The translations under genes were made by a program, and so were the position numbers. The notes beneath the pieces are model-generated. The model searched no databases, was not told the origin of the DNA, and saw only the letters and a list, made by a program, of their open reading frames with translations. Positions 9,498-19,075 of a DNA stretch of 64,000 bases are shown one piece after another (position 1 is the first letter of the stretch; each line of letters opens with the position of its first letter). Origin of the DNA: CBDIDH01 sp965277595 (lineage in GTDB: Bacteria > Planctomycetota > Planctomycetia > Isosphaerales > Isosphaeraceae); NCBI GenBank assembly GCA_965277595.1, contig CBDIDH010000002.1, positions 682,001 through 746,000 of the forward strand, in the 5' to 3' direction.

Positions 9498-9525
9498 GGC
9501 CCGACGACTTTGCGGTCGTCGGGCC
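9498..9525 (+). terminator. rpsA terminator hairpin
   Basis: GGCCCGACGAC (9498-9508) and GTCGTCGGGCC (9515-9525) form a perfect 11-bp stem with a 6-nt loop, 43 bp after the rpsA stop, followed by TTGTCGTTTC. This is a good factor-independent terminator candidate, although the T-tract is broken. Confidence 0.75.
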
Positions 9526-9542
9526 TTGTCGTTTCGAACCGC

Positions 9543-9608
9543 GAAAGGGCAGAGGCCCAAGGGCAAAGGAAGGATCTGCCCTTTGACCTTTGCCCATTGT
9601 CCTTCTCT
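9543..9608. repeat. GGGCAAA inverted repeat (copy 3)
   Basis: Purine arm AAAGGGCAGAGGCCCAAGGGCAAAGG is followed by pyrimidine arm TGCCCTTTGACCTTTGCCCATTGTCC. The element is the same kind as at 2.0 and 7.2 kb, and like the 7.2-kb copy it is followed within a few bases by AGAATC. The rest of the gap to the sigma gene (9609-10162) is AT-richer and shows no gene. Confidence 0.7.
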
Positions 9609-10162
9609 AGAATCCGCACGACCAACAAATCCAACCCTGTCGCACGAAAATACCGAAAATACCGATTTTACAATATCTCCCAGATCCGCGTGACTCGCAT
9701 ATCCCCAAAACCTCCTAGACTTCCAAAACCCTTTAAGTTATCAAAGAGGGAGCGACGATACCCTACGCAAGTGATCGTGAGCGGGCGACGAACGAGAGCG
9801 ACGCGACGGGGGCTTTTGGGGCGTGAGCCGGTCGAGCGACCGGGGCAATCGCACTGAGGGCTGAGCGTTTTGTCTCTCTTCGTGGCGGGCTTACGGCGTT
9901 GCGAAGTGGGAGGGTGGTCCCGGTCTCTCACAAGGAGGCGGAGAGACGGCCGGATTTTCCACCAGGCCCCGTTGGTGAGCGGTTTGGGGGTGGCGGTTCG
10001 TTCGCGCTGGGAGTTGGAGAAAGGAGAGATCGAGGGATAAGGTCCGACGCGTTCGGCCCTCGTCGCTCGTTGTCTCGATCCAGCTTCAGCGCCTGCATTC
10101 CGATCCTCGGCCGTTTTGACCCAAGTGCGGACCCAGTCACGACCGACCGGACGAGGATCTCC

Positions 10163-10999
10163 ATGGCCCGTATCCGCCGACACCGACGAGACTCGGTTCA
10201 GAGCCCCCTGGAAACATACCTCCGGGAAATCAACGAGGTGGCACTCCTCAACGCCGATGAGGAGAAAATGCTGGCGCACCGGATCGCGCAAGGGGATGAT
10301 TCGGCCCGCGAACGGATGGTCCGGGCGAACCTTCGCCTGGTCGTCAACATCGCCCGAGGCTATGTGGGCAAAGGACTTGCGCTTCAGGACCTGATCGAGG
10401 AAGGGAACCTCGGACTGCTCCGCGCCGTGCAGGGGTTTGACCCAGGGGTCGGAACGCGGTTCTCGACCTATGCGAGCTACTGGATCAAGCAATCGATCAA
10501 GCGCGCCCTGGTCAACACGGCCAAGCCGATCCGGATTCCGGCCTACATGGTCGAGCTCCTGTTCAAGTGGCGCCGGGCCGCCGCCGACCTTCAAGACTTC
10601 CTCGGTCGGCCGGCGACGGTCGAGGAGATCGCCGTTCAGCTTGGTATTCCCAAGAAGAAGCTGGCGATCGTCAAGAAGGCGATCAAGGTCTATAACCTCG
10701 TCCCGCAGACCGACCAGCCCGAAAACGGCTGGAGCCTCGGCGAGATGCTCATGGACGAGCGGACCCGGGCGCCAGACGTCGAGATGGTCGAGGCCGATAA
10801 CCTCCGTCTCGTCATGCACCGACTCGAAGAAATGGACAAGCGCGAGGCAACCGTTCTCCGAATGCGGTTCGGCCTCAACGACGCCCCGCCGAAAACGCTC
10901 AAGGAGATCGGCGAATCGCTCGGCCTGACCCGCGAGCGCGTCCGACAGATCGAAAACGAGGCCCTCGGTAAACTCTCGGCCACCTTTGCCGCCGATTGA
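10163..10999 (+). CDS. RNA polymerase sigma-70 factor (primary-like, group 1/2)
   Basis: A 278-residue sigma factor. Region 1.2 (SPLETYLREINEVALLNADEE) covers about residues 14-34. Region 2 (MVRANLRLVVNIARGYVGKGLALQDLIEEGNLGLLRAVQGFDP) and its -10-recognising helix (TRFSTYASYWIKQSIKRAL) span 52-116. Region 3 follows, and region 4 carries the helix-turn-helix TLKEIGESLGLTRERVRQIE at about 245-264. It lacks region 1.1 and is short, so it may be an alternative group 2 factor rather than the housekeeping RpoD. ATG-10163 has an ACGAGGA ribosome-binding site; the upstream frame extension is not conserved. Confidence 0.9.
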   Translation: MARIRRHRRDSVQSPLETYLREINEVALLNADEEKMLAHRIAQGDDSARERMVRANLRLVVNIARGYVGKGLALQDLIEEGNLGLLRAVQGFDPGVGTRFSTYASYWIKQSIKRALVNTAKPIRIPAYMVELLFKWRRAAADLQDFLGRPATVEEIAVQLGIPKKKLAIVKKAIKVYNLVPQTDQPENGWSLGEMLMDERTRAPDVEMVEADNLRLVMHRLEEMDKREATVLRMRFGLNDAPPKTLKEIGESLGLTRERVRQIENEALGKLSATFAAD

Positions 11000-11024
11000 T
11001 CGAGGCTCACCTTGGAAACGAAAC

Positions 11025-11058
11025 GACGGCCGACGGGGCTCCTCCCTTGTCGGCCGTC
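11025..11058. terminator. Hairpin between convergent genes
   Basis: GACGGCCGAC (11025-11034) and GTCGGCCGTC (11049-11058) form a perfect 10-bp stem between the convergent sigma and PEP-CTERM genes. It could terminate both transcripts. There is no clean T-tract. Confidence 0.6.
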
Positions 11059-11083
11059 TCGATTTCGAACCGGGTCGGACGGG

Positions 11084-11836
11084 TTACTCATCAACAATCA
11101 GCGTGGCGACGTCAATCCGCCTGCGCTGGTGATAATACAGCCCGGCGCCGCTACAGACGAGGAGGATGGCGCAGGTGGACGGCTCGGGAACCGGGCTGGG
11201 TTTCGGAGCGTCGTACGCCCGGACGTTCGTCCAGGTTTTCAGGCCGGAAAAGCTTGACGTGAAACTGCCGTCAAAAGTGCTTCCCAGCTCCGACGAGACC
11301 CGGATATAGGCCTCGGGTCCATACGCTTCCTTCAGGAGGCCGCCGGTCAGACTGATGTCCAGGTCAAAATTCGACATCGTCGGCGTCCCTGGGTTCGTCG
11401 CCGCGAAGCCGAAGCCTGTGGGCGTCCCCTGAAGCAAGAGGCCGGAAAAGTTCTTGCCGCCGATCGTCACCGAACCGTACACGGAGAACGAGTTCCCCGG
11501 GTCGCTGACGATGTTGCCCGAGGCGTCAAGCTTGACCTGAATCGTCTCGCTTCGGGGCTGACCGGCCGGATCGTACACGTAATATTCGTTCGATGCCTGC
11601 GTGCCGAGCGCGATCAGGGCCGGCGAGTTGTTGACGACAAACGTGCCCGTCTGGGTCGCCGCGTTGTACGTATAATTTTGCGAACCGACAATATCGCTCG
11701 CCATGTCCGGAAACGCCTGACCGGCGTTCGGTTTCAAGAGCGCCCCGCGCGTGGTGGTCGCGGGGAACGCAAGGAGTATCGCGAGGGTCAAAAGGAACAG
11801 ACCCACCGTGGTCAAGTTGTCGCGCATCCGGTGCAT
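11084..11836 (-). CDS. PEP-CTERM sorting domain protein
   Basis: A 250-residue exported protein. The N-terminus has a signal peptide (LTTVGLFLLTLAILLAFPATTTRGA). The C-terminus carries the full PEP-CTERM sorting signal: PVPEPST, a hydrophobic helix (CAILLVCSGAGLYYH) and a basic cluster (QRRRID), which in other bacteria is processed by exosortase. An unusual 9-residue tail (VATLIVDE) follows the basic cluster. The middle is beta-rich with no recognised domain. ATG-11836 is preferred because GAGGAG lies about 9 nt upstream of it. Confidence 0.85.
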   Translation of the reverse strand: MHRMRDNLTTVGLFLLTLAILLAFPATTTRGALLKPNAGQAFPDMASDIVGSQNYTYNAATQTGTFVVNNSPALIALGTQASNEYYVYDPAGQPRSETIQVKLDASGNIVSDPGNSFSVYGSVTIGGKNFSGLLLQGTPTGFGFAATNPGTPTMSNFDLDISLTGGLLKEAYGPEAYIRVSSELGSTFDGSFTSSFSGLKTWTNVRAYDAPKPSPVPEPSTCAILLVCSGAGLYYHQRRRIDVATLIVDE

Positions 11837-12641
11837 TTGGGGATCTCCTCTTCGGGCCGATGCGCCCGCCAACGCTCCCCATCCGAAAAAAATTCAAGAG
11901 GGGTGCCCGGACGTTGTTAACGTCTCCTGGGCAAGCGTTGGTGCGTTCGGGTGGCCATGCCAGAAGACTCTCGGGGGCAACTCGTGTGTGGACCTTCGCC
12001 CAAGGGCTGGCGAACCGAGGAGCCTTGGCCGAGTCATGCCCCCTTTTGATGCCGACCAAGACAGTCTCGGCGGAATCAAGGGCCTGAAAAATCTCGGCGT
12101 TTTGCGATCCGAAGGGGTTTAACCTCCGGAAAAGGCTCGGCGGATCATCTCCAGAGTGGGCGCAACGCGACGACGCGATCCGGGTTTCAAGCCTCGGAAG
12201 CCGGGCGCTGGTATCGAGTGTTGAGAATCTGTGGTGACAGCCCGAAGCGGGGCGGTGAGGCCGCGCGGATTCCTTCCGAAATCGAACCCAACTCCATTCA
12301 GGTGACAATCGAGGACCGATCCCCCGTCTACCTTGACGGTCCCTTGGGCGGTCTGGTCGTGGGCCTGGGTAATCTAGCCAGGTGTCTTCGCCTGTGTCAA
12401 CCGGAATTCCCAATTCTATCTCCGACATTTTTTTCGGGATCGGCGACGACCCGGAATCGAGGCGTCTTGAACCCGTGGAAGAAGCGGCGTGTCGGGACGC
12501 CGCAATCGACGGAACTTAACGCGGTCGTCCGCCCGTTTCGAGACACCGCCGGCGCGCGTGCAAAATCCGAACGACGCGGCTATTCTGGAATCGTGGTTTG
12601 GGGCGTGGTCATGACGCGAGTCGGTCCGGCATTGTGAGACG
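11837..12641. other. 800-bp region without a supported gene
   Basis: Separates the divergent PEP-CTERM and Gfo/Idh/MocA genes. The plus-strand open frame at 12218-12637 has no recognisable features and I do not call it. No RNA gene or clear hairpin was seen. Confidence 0.4.
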
Positions 12642-13715
12642 ATGAAAAACGATCCGCGCAGGCTTCGCATCGGTGTCCTCGGCTGCGGGCCGATCGCCCA
12701 GGCGGTGCATCTTGATGCCTGCCGAAAGGCTCGCAACGCCGAGCTTTACGCGATTTGTGACGTGGCCGAAGACCTTCGCGAACGGGCCAAGGCCATTCAT
12801 GCGCCTCAGGTCGCCTACCGCGATTATGAGGCGATGCTGGCCGACCCGAAGATCGACGCGGTTCTGATCGCCATCGCCGACGCCTTTCATGTGCCCGCGG
12901 CCCTTCAAGCCATCGAGGCGGGCAAGCACGTCCTCGTGGAAAAACCGCTGGGCGTGACCGTCGAGGAGTGTCGAGGTCTGGCCGATCGGGTCAGGGAATC
13001 TGGTCTGACGTTTCAGGTCGGCTTCAATCGCCGGTTTGATCCCGGTGTCTCGTTCGCGCGCGACTTCATCCGTAACGACCTGGGACGTCTCCAGTCGATT
13101 TCGGCCTGGTATTATGACTCGACCCGACGTTACGCGATGACGGAAAACCTCCAGCCGCCACCAATAACGAGTTCCCGAACCCTTCGCCCGGCGACGGACC
13201 CGAAGGCCGATCGTCGCGCCTATTTGCTCGCGGCGCACGGCAGTCATCTGACCGACACCGCCCGGTTTCTGGGCGGGCCGATCGCCGGTCTTCGCGCCCG
13301 ACGCCTTGAACGCTTCGGCGCCCTCTGCTGGTTCATCGCGGTGGACTTCGCCGATGGATCGTTCGGACATCTGGAACTGAACGTGCCGATCCGTGGTGAT
13401 TTTGAGGAAGGCTTTCGCGTCTTTGGTGAACACGGCAGCGTTTCGGGACGACTTAACCACCCCTGGTATCACAAAAGTGGCGCCGTGGAATGCTTCTCGG
13501 CCCGCGACGGCCAGTTTCGCCGGGTTCTGGGCGAGGATGCCCATACCTACAAGCTTCATATTGAATCCTTTTCCGACACGATTCTCCGCCAGATCCCGCA
13601 ACGGGGAGCAACCCTCGCCGATGGCCTTGCGTCCGTGCAAACGACCGTTGCCGTGGCCCGATCCTGCGAGTTGGGCCAGCATGTGAGCGTTGATGCGGTT
13701 ACGGGAGGCATCTAA
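12642..13715 (+). CDS. Gfo/Idh/MocA family oxidoreductase
   Basis: A 357-residue NAD(P)-dependent oxidoreductase. The N-terminal Rossmann fold is marked by GVLGCGPIAQAVHLDA (residues ~8-23), and the EKPLGVT signature near residue 103 carries the conserved Lys. The C-terminal alpha/beta domain follows (FNRRFDPGVSFARDFI onwards). It probably oxidises or reduces a sugar or inositol derivative; the substrate is not determinable. A sugar-phosphate epimerase gene starts 3 bp downstream and a hydrolase follows, suggesting a small sugar-catabolic operon. Confidence 0.88.
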   Translation: MKNDPRRLRIGVLGCGPIAQAVHLDACRKARNAELYAICDVAEDLRERAKAIHAPQVAYRDYEAMLADPKIDAVLIAIADAFHVPAALQAIEAGKHVLVEKPLGVTVEECRGLADRVRESGLTFQVGFNRRFDPGVSFARDFIRNDLGRLQSISAWYYDSTRRYAMTENLQPPPITSSRTLRPATDPKADRRAYLLAAHGSHLTDTARFLGGPIAGLRARRLERFGALCWFIAVDFADGSFGHLELNVPIRGDFEEGFRVFGEHGSVSGRLNHPWYHKSGAVECFSARDGQFRRVLGEDAHTYKLHIESFSDTILRQIPQRGATLADGLASVQTTVAVARSCELGQHVSVDAVTGGI

Positions 13716-13718
13716 TCG

Positions 13719-14552
13719 TTGCGAATCGGGATCTTCGCGAAAACCTTCCCGCGATCGGGACTCGCTGAGACGCTTGATGCCGTCCTTGCGCACGGTTTGA
13801 CCGACGTTCAGTTCAATCTGTCTTGCGTGGGACTGCCCACGCTGCCCCTTCACTTTGACGCGCGTCTGTTTCACGAGGTGGCGGACGCGTTGGCAACGCG
13901 TGGGCTGACGATGGCCGCCGTTTCGGGAACGTTCAACATGGCGCACCCGGACGCGGCCAATCGGAAGGCGAACCTGGCTTCGTTTTGGAATCTGGCGTGG
14001 GGCTGTGAGATTCTGAAAACGTCGATCATCACCCTTTGCTCGGGCTCGCGCGACCCGGACGACCTCTGGCGGTTTCATCCTGAGAATGGCTCGGCGGCGG
14101 CCTGGAAGGATCTGGTCGCAACGCTCAACGAGGCGTTGAAAATGGCCGCGGATCGGGGACTGACGCTCGCGTTCGAGCCGGAAGTGGCCAACGTGATTGA
14201 TTCGGCCGCAAGGGCAAGGCGATTGCTTGATGAGATGGATTCCCCACATCTCAAGGTCGTTATCGACCCGGCCAATCTCTTTCGGACGGGAGATTTGCCC
14301 CGGATGCGGGAGGTGCTGGGCGAGGCTTTTGACTTGCTTCAACGAGATATTGTTCTCGCGCATGCGAAGGATCTTTCCCAGGATGGCGCGGCGGAGCGCG
14401 AGGCGGCGGGGACGGGTCGGCTGGATTATCGACGTTATCTTGACCTCTTGACGCGTTCCGGCTACGAAGGCCCGCTCATTCTTCACGGCTTGCGCGAGGA
14501 TCAGGTGGCGGCGAGTCTCGACTTTCTGCGGAAGGCACTCGCCGAGAGCTAG
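13719..14552 (+). CDS. Sugar phosphate isomerase/epimerase
   Basis: A 277-residue xylose-isomerase-like TIM barrel. Motifs are RIGIFAKTFPR at the start, DVQFNLSC, GMT-like strand AVSGTFNMAHPD, metal-ligand Glu in LAFEPEVAN (near residue 151), VVIDPANLF near 184, LAHAKDL near 214 and a C-terminal YEGPLILHG. The start is TTG-13719, with GGGAGG about 11 nt upstream and only 3 bp after the previous stop, which argues for translational coupling. Substrate is unknown; the partner oxidoreductase suggests a sugar acid or polyol. Confidence 0.82.
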   Translation: MRIGIFAKTFPRSGLAETLDAVLAHGLTDVQFNLSCVGLPTLPLHFDARLFHEVADALATRGLTMAAVSGTFNMAHPDAANRKANLASFWNLAWGCEILKTSIITLCSGSRDPDDLWRFHPENGSAAAWKDLVATLNEALKMAADRGLTLAFEPEVANVIDSAARARRLLDEMDSPHLKVVIDPANLFRTGDLPRMREVLGEAFDLLQRDIVLAHAKDLSQDGAAEREAAGTGRLDYRRYLDLLTRSGYEGPLILHGLREDQVAASLDFLRKALAES

Positions 14553-14580
14553 AAACGGCGGAACGGCCGGAGTCGGACTG

Positions 14581-15396
14581 ATGCCATTCTTCGAACGTGA
14601 CGGGCTGAGCGTTCATTATCAGGATAAAGGCGAGGGCCTGCCGTTTGTCTTCCAGCACGGCCTCGGCGGCGACCTCTCGCAGCCGTTCGGGCTATATACG
14701 CCGCCAAAAGGGGTCCGCCTGATTGGCTACGACGCCCGGGGGCACGGCCAGACCCGGCCGCTCGGCGACATTCATCGGGTGGCGATCGCTCCCTTCGCAG
14801 ACGACCTCATTGCCCTGCTCGATCACCTGAAAATTGAAAAAGCGGTGGCCGGCGGGATCTCGATGGGAGCGGCGATTGCGCTCAATGCGGCCGTGCGCTA
14901 TCCGCGCCGCCTTCGGGGTTTGATTCTGGCACGCCCGGCCTGGCTCGATCGCCCCTTGCCCGAGTCTGCCCGACCGTTCACGCACGTCGCGCAGCAGATT
15001 CTCAAGTTTGGAGTCGAGGAAGGGCGAAAGCGTTATCTGGAAACGCCGGAATATCGGGCGATCGAGGCATTGTCTCCAGAAACCGCGCATTCGCTGGACC
15101 GACAGTTTCTGGATCCGAGGGCCGAGGAATGCGTCGTCCGGCTCGAACTTATTCCGCATGATTGTCCCTCGCGCGACCGCGCCGAGTGGGCGGCGATTCG
15201 GGTGCCGACGCTCGTTCTGGGCAACCAGGCCGACCCGATACACCCCTGGGATTTCGCGGAGACGATCGCCCGGTTGATCCCGAACGCGGAGCTTCAGGAG
15301 ATCACCGCCAAATCCGTCAGCCTGGCCCGACATGCGGACGACATGCAAAAGGCGATCGACCAGTTTCTAGGGCGGTTCAAGACAAGGAAGGCGTAG
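14581..15396 (+). CDS. Alpha/beta hydrolase
   Basis: A 271-residue alpha/beta-hydrolase fold enzyme. It shows the oxyanion-loop motif FQHGLGGD near residue 23, a nucleophile elbow GISMG (Ser at about 97), the acid in NQADPIHPW near 218 and a likely catalytic His in LARHADDM near 249. It resembles 3-oxoadipate enol-lactonase or haloperoxidase-like esterases, but the reaction is not certain. It follows the epimerase by 28 bp. Confidence 0.85.
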   Translation: MPFFERDGLSVHYQDKGEGLPFVFQHGLGGDLSQPFGLYTPPKGVRLIGYDARGHGQTRPLGDIHRVAIAPFADDLIALLDHLKIEKAVAGGISMGAAIALNAAVRYPRRLRGLILARPAWLDRPLPESARPFTHVAQQILKFGVEEGRKRYLETPEYRAIEALSPETAHSLDRQFLDPRAEECVVRLELIPHDCPSRDRAEWAAIRVPTLVLGNQADPIHPWDFAETIARLIPNAELQEITAKSVSLARHADDMQKAIDQFLGRFKTRKA

Positions 15397-15542
15397 CGCC
15401 GTTTCCGACAGAGAGATCACCTGACCCTTTTGAAAATTTCCCGGTTGCGATCGACCCGGCGGCGGCTCTCCGATAATACTGTGGGGCGAGGGCGATTCGG
15501 TTCGACTCAAATACGAGGGCCGGCGGCGCCGGACGGTCCGGG

Positions 15543-17273
15543 ATGGAAACGCCGAAGATCGCCAGGGTGCTCGAAGACATGGGAACGCTCCTGGAAGTCC
15601 GGGGCGAGAACCCGTTTCGTTGCCGGGCCTATCACAACGCGGCGCAAGCCCTTAAAGGATTACCGACCGACCTTTCGGCAATGATCGCCGATGGCAGCCT
15701 CGCCGACCTGCCGGGCATCGGCGAGACGATCTACAAGAAAATCATCGAACTGGCGACGACGGGCCGCCTGGAATCGTTCGAAGCCCTGCGCCGCGAAACG
15801 CCGCCAGGGCTGGTCGCGCTCTTGCGGGTTCCCGGCCTCGGGCCGAAGAAGATCAAGACGCTGCACGACGCGTTGAAGGTCGAGAGCCTCGCCGACCTTC
15901 GCGCCGCGGCCGAGTCGGGGACGATCGCCCCCTTGAAGGGTTTTGGCGAGAAGACGCAAGCGAAGATCCGCGAGGGGATCACGTTCATCGAATCGACCGG
16001 CGACCGCGTCCTTTTGAGCAAGGCCCGACGCCTCGTCGCGCCGGTCTTCGAGGCGGTTCGAACCCATCCAGGGGTGATCCGGGCCGAGGTCTGCGGCTCA
16101 CTCCGACGCCTTCGCGAGACGATCGGCGATCTGGATATCCTGTTCAGCTCGAACGACCCCGAACCCGTTCTCGACCATTTCGTCAAGCGTCCCGAAGTCG
16201 CGGCGGTCCTGGCGCACGGGCCGACCAAGGCGAGCGTCCGCCTTCAGGACGGCCTTCAGTGCGATCTCAGAGGCGTGGACGACGCTCAGTTTCCCTTCGC
16301 CCTTCATTATTTTACCGGCTCAAAGGCCCACAACATCGCCATGCGGCGTCGGGCACAGGCACAAGGGTATACGCTCAACGAATACGCCTTGACCGGCGAA
16401 GACGGGCCGGTCGCGTGTCGGTCGGAAGCCGAACTTTTCGAGGCGCTCGGCCTTGTCGAGATTCCTCCCGAACTCCGCGAAGGGGCCGGGGAGATCGAGG
16501 CCGCGGAATCGGGCGACCTGCCGAAACTGATCACCCGGGCCGACCTAACGGGAACCTTTCACTGTCATACCGACTGGAGCGATGGCGGCGCGACGCTCGC
16601 CGAGATGGCCGAGGCGGCTCGATCCGCGGGCTTTTCGTACCTGGGGATCGCCGACCACTCGAAATCGGCCGGCTACGCGGGGGGCCTGAGCGTCGCCCGG
16701 GTCAAGGAGCAGTGGGGCGCGATCGATGCGTTGAACAAGACCTTCGGATCGACCTTCCGGTTGTTCAAGGGGACCGAGTGCGACATTCTCGCCGATGGGT
16801 CGCTCGACTACCCGGACGAACTGCTCGCGGGTTTTGATTACATCGTCGCGAGCGTTCATTCCGGGTTCGGCATGCCGCGTGCGGAAATGACCGAACGGAT
16901 TGTCCGGGCGGTTTCCAACCATCGGGTCACGATGCTCGGTCACCCGACGGGAAGGCTTCTCCTGGCTCGCGACGCATACGCCGTGGATCTCGACGCCGTG
17001 ATCGCGGCTGCCGCGCGATCGGGCACGATGATCGAAATTAACGCGAACCCGCACCGGCTCGACCTCGACGACATTCACTGCCGACGCGCCCGGGATCAGG
17101 GAGTCATGATCGTGATCAATCCCGACGCTCACTCGACGGGGGGACTTGCCGACCTCGACTATGGCGTCGGCGTGGCGCGCCGGGGGTGGCTCTCGGCGGC
17201 GGACGTCTTCAACACGCAACCCCTTCGCAAGATCATCAAGGCGCTGGAGGCACGTCGGAACGGCACGCATTGA
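15543..17273 (+). CDS. polX: DNA polymerase X family with PHP domain
   Basis: A 576-residue PolX. The N-terminal 8-kDa-like and helix-hairpin-helix segments include ENPFRCRAYHNAAQAL, LPGIGETIYKKI and VPGLGPKKIKTLH. The nucleotidyltransferase palm has GSLRR at about 184-188 and the catalytic GDLDIL at about 195-200. The C-terminal PHP phosphoesterase domain starts near 338 with FHCHTDWSDGG and includes GIADHSKS, GTECDI, ASVHSGF and NPDAHS. It fills short gaps in base-excision repair, and the PHP part can give 3'-5' exonuclease activity. Length matches bacterial PolX (~570). Confidence 0.94.
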   Translation: METPKIARVLEDMGTLLEVRGENPFRCRAYHNAAQALKGLPTDLSAMIADGSLADLPGIGETIYKKIIELATTGRLESFEALRRETPPGLVALLRVPGLGPKKIKTLHDALKVESLADLRAAAESGTIAPLKGFGEKTQAKIREGITFIESTGDRVLLSKARRLVAPVFEAVRTHPGVIRAEVCGSLRRLRETIGDLDILFSSNDPEPVLDHFVKRPEVAAVLAHGPTKASVRLQDGLQCDLRGVDDAQFPFALHYFTGSKAHNIAMRRRAQAQGYTLNEYALTGEDGPVACRSEAELFEALGLVEIPPELREGAGEIEAAESGDLPKLITRADLTGTFHCHTDWSDGGATLAEMAEAARSAGFSYLGIADHSKSAGYAGGLSVARVKEQWGAIDALNKTFGSTFRLFKGTECDILADGSLDYPDELLAGFDYIVASVHSGFGMPRAEMTERIVRAVSNHRVTMLGHPTGRLLLARDAYAVDLDAVIAAAARSGTMIEINANPHRLDLDDIHCRRARDQGVMIVINPDAHSTGGLADLDYGVGVARRGWLSAADVFNTQPLRKIIKALEARRNGTH

Positions 17274-17536
17274 CCCAGAAAGCGGAGGGATGTGCGGCCC
17301 CCGCCCTTGCGGAGGGTTGCACGAGTTCTATAATTTTGATGAAGGGGGAATGAGTGTTTGGATTCTTCCCTTCATACCGAGACGGAAACGGAAGTTTAGA
17401 AGAAGCGATTGCCCGCTTTTTTGCAACCGAGAATGGTCCGTCGGACCGGAGCCTGTTGGTGAAGGTTGTTGGTGGAAACTGATCCTCGCCGCGGAGTCTT
17501 GCCCGTTGCACTCATTCATCTGATAGGGACAATGTC

Positions 17537-17995
17537 ATGGCCCCCACCAAGCCGCTTGAGGCGAAGAGAAAATACTTCTCGGTGCAGGAGGCGAACAAGG
17601 CGCTGCCGCTGGTCAAGGCCATCGTCGGCGACATCGTCCGCCAGTTTCACTCGGTGAACGAGTTGAAGCAACGGCTCTCCGCCGTCCTGACCGAGCATCG
17701 TCGGCCGACGAGCGAGCCGTATTCCGAGGAGCTTGCCCATAGCCAGGCCGAGCTGGAGTCGGAAGAGGCGAAGCTTGAGTCGTACATCGACGAGTTGACC
17801 CGGCTTGGCGTCGAGTTGAAGGGGCCGGACGGCCTCTGCGACTTTTACAGCACGATGGACGGTCGCGACGTTTACCTCTGCTGGCGCCTCGGCGAGCCCG
17901 AGGTGATGCACTGGCACGAGTTAAACGCCGGAGTCGCCGGCCGACAACCGCTCACCGCCCAATCCGGCACCCGAACCGGTCACAGGCTGCTTTGA
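17537..17995 (+). CDS. DUF2203 family protein
   Basis: A 152-residue protein matching the DUF2203 pattern: KYFSVQEANKALPLVKAIVGDIV at the N-terminus, a helical/coiled centre, then the diagnostic GVELKGPDGLCDFYSTMDGRDVYLCWRLGEPEVMHWHEL. Function is unknown, although the family is widespread in bacteria. The start follows GATAGGGACA. It is followed by a T-rich stretch (18008-18020). Confidence 0.88.
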   Translation: MAPTKPLEAKRKYFSVQEANKALPLVKAIVGDIVRQFHSVNELKQRLSAVLTEHRRPTSEPYSEELAHSQAELESEEAKLESYIDELTRLGVELKGPDGLCDFYSTMDGRDVYLCWRLGEPEVMHWHELNAGVAGRQPLTAQSGTRTGHRLL

Positions 17996-18385
17996 AAACG
18001 GCCTTTTAAGCTTTTTTTTCGCGGACCTCCCGTTTTTTCCCCTGATCCAGAAAACGCCTCCGTGGTCGAGCGGACCAATGTCCCCATCGCCCGCCGAGGC
18101 TTTTCGTTTTTGTGCGATTTCCCCTCTTCACGCCCAACGCTTCCCCCTCTCTGCTCCAGAAAACCCCCGCCCACTTCGCTCTTTGCCCCCCTGTCCTTTG
18201 TCCTTCTGCCCTTCTGCCCTTTGACAACCACTCTTTCCGACCCCGACCCTCTTCGATCCGGGAATCTCCCTCCGACGGCGCCTCTCGGGTTGGATTCCCC
18301 ATCCTCGGCCGGATAAACTGTCAAATCACGGAAAAGCATCGCCGAGACGACGTTCGACCGAGGGTTGAGAAGGGGCCGATTGAGC
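17996..18385. other. Intergenic, with a single pyrimidine arm of the GGGCAAA repeat
   Basis: No gene is supported. The part at about 18187-18225 (TTTGCCCCCCTGTCCTTTG, then CCTTCTGCCC repeats) is the pyrimidine arm of the dispersed repeat seen at 2.0, 7.2 and 9.5 kb. I see no matching purine arm nearby, so this copy is probably half an element or degraded. Confidence 0.5.
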
Positions 18386-19075
18386 ATGCGGGTGGTGACA
18401 ATCGACGGTCCGGCCGGAGCCGGCAAAAGCACGGTTTCGCGCAGCCTGGCCGATCGCCTCGGCTGGCGACTCCTCGACACCGGCGCCATGTACCGCGCCG
18501 TGACCCTCGCGGCGATCCGCGCTCAAGTCGATCCCGCCGACACCCCGTCGCTCTCCGCCCTTCTCGAACGCGTCTCGGTGAAATTGCCGCCCGGCCTGGT
18601 CCTGCTCGATGGCGAGGATGTCACCCTGTTGATTCGTGGTGTCGAGGTCACCCGGGCCACCGGCGCCCTGGCCGATAGCCCGGTCGTCCGCCGCCGACTC
18701 GTCCACTGGCAGCGCGACTTTGCCTCGGAATACGACGTTGTCTCCGAAGGCCGCGACCAGGGGACCGTCGTCTTTCCCGACGCCCTCCGCAAGTTCTTTC
18801 TGACGGCGACGCTCGACGAACGTGCCCGCCGACGGCACGCCGAGTTCTCCGCCCGAGGCGAAACAATCACGCCCGAGGCCGTCCGCGAGGATCTACGCGA
18901 CCGCGACGCCCGCGACGCCGCCCGCGCCATCGCCCCGATGAAACCCGCCGACGATGCCCGACTCTTCGACACCACCGGCCTGAGCCTCGACGATGTCGTC
19001 GGTCAGATCGAGCGCGACGTCCGCGACGGTCTCGCCAACCTCCCGCCACGCGAAGCCGAGGGAGTTTCCCCGTGA
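18386..19075 (+). CDS. cmk: Cytidylate kinase
   Basis: A 229-residue (d)CMP kinase. It has the P-loop GPAGAGKS (residues 8-15), the GAMYRAVTL motif near 34, the EGRDQGTVVFP motif (variant of the family EGRDIGTVVFP) near 120 and the LID-type region RRRHAEFSARG. It phosphorylates CMP and dCMP in pyrimidine nucleotide supply. ATG-18386 precedes the first beta strand (MRVVTIDG). Its stop overlaps the next start by 4 bp (GTGA), so cmk and plsC are translationally coupled, an arrangement common in bacteria. Confidence 0.93.
   Translation: MRVVTIDGPAGAGKSTVSRSLADRLGWRLLDTGAMYRAVTLAAIRAQVDPADTPSLSALLERVSVKLPPGLVLLDGEDVTLLIRGVEVTRATGALADSPVVRRRLVHWQRDFASEYDVVSEGRDQGTVVFPDALRKFFLTATLDERARRRHAEFSARGETITPEAVREDLRDRDARDAARAIAPMKPADDARLFDTTGLSLDDVVGQIERDVRDGLANLPPREAEGVSP

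Noticed and set aside
12218..12637. 139-codon plus-strand open frame before the Gfo/Idh/MocA gene
   Set aside because: No ribosome-binding site, no domain and atypical residue composition; probably non-coding.
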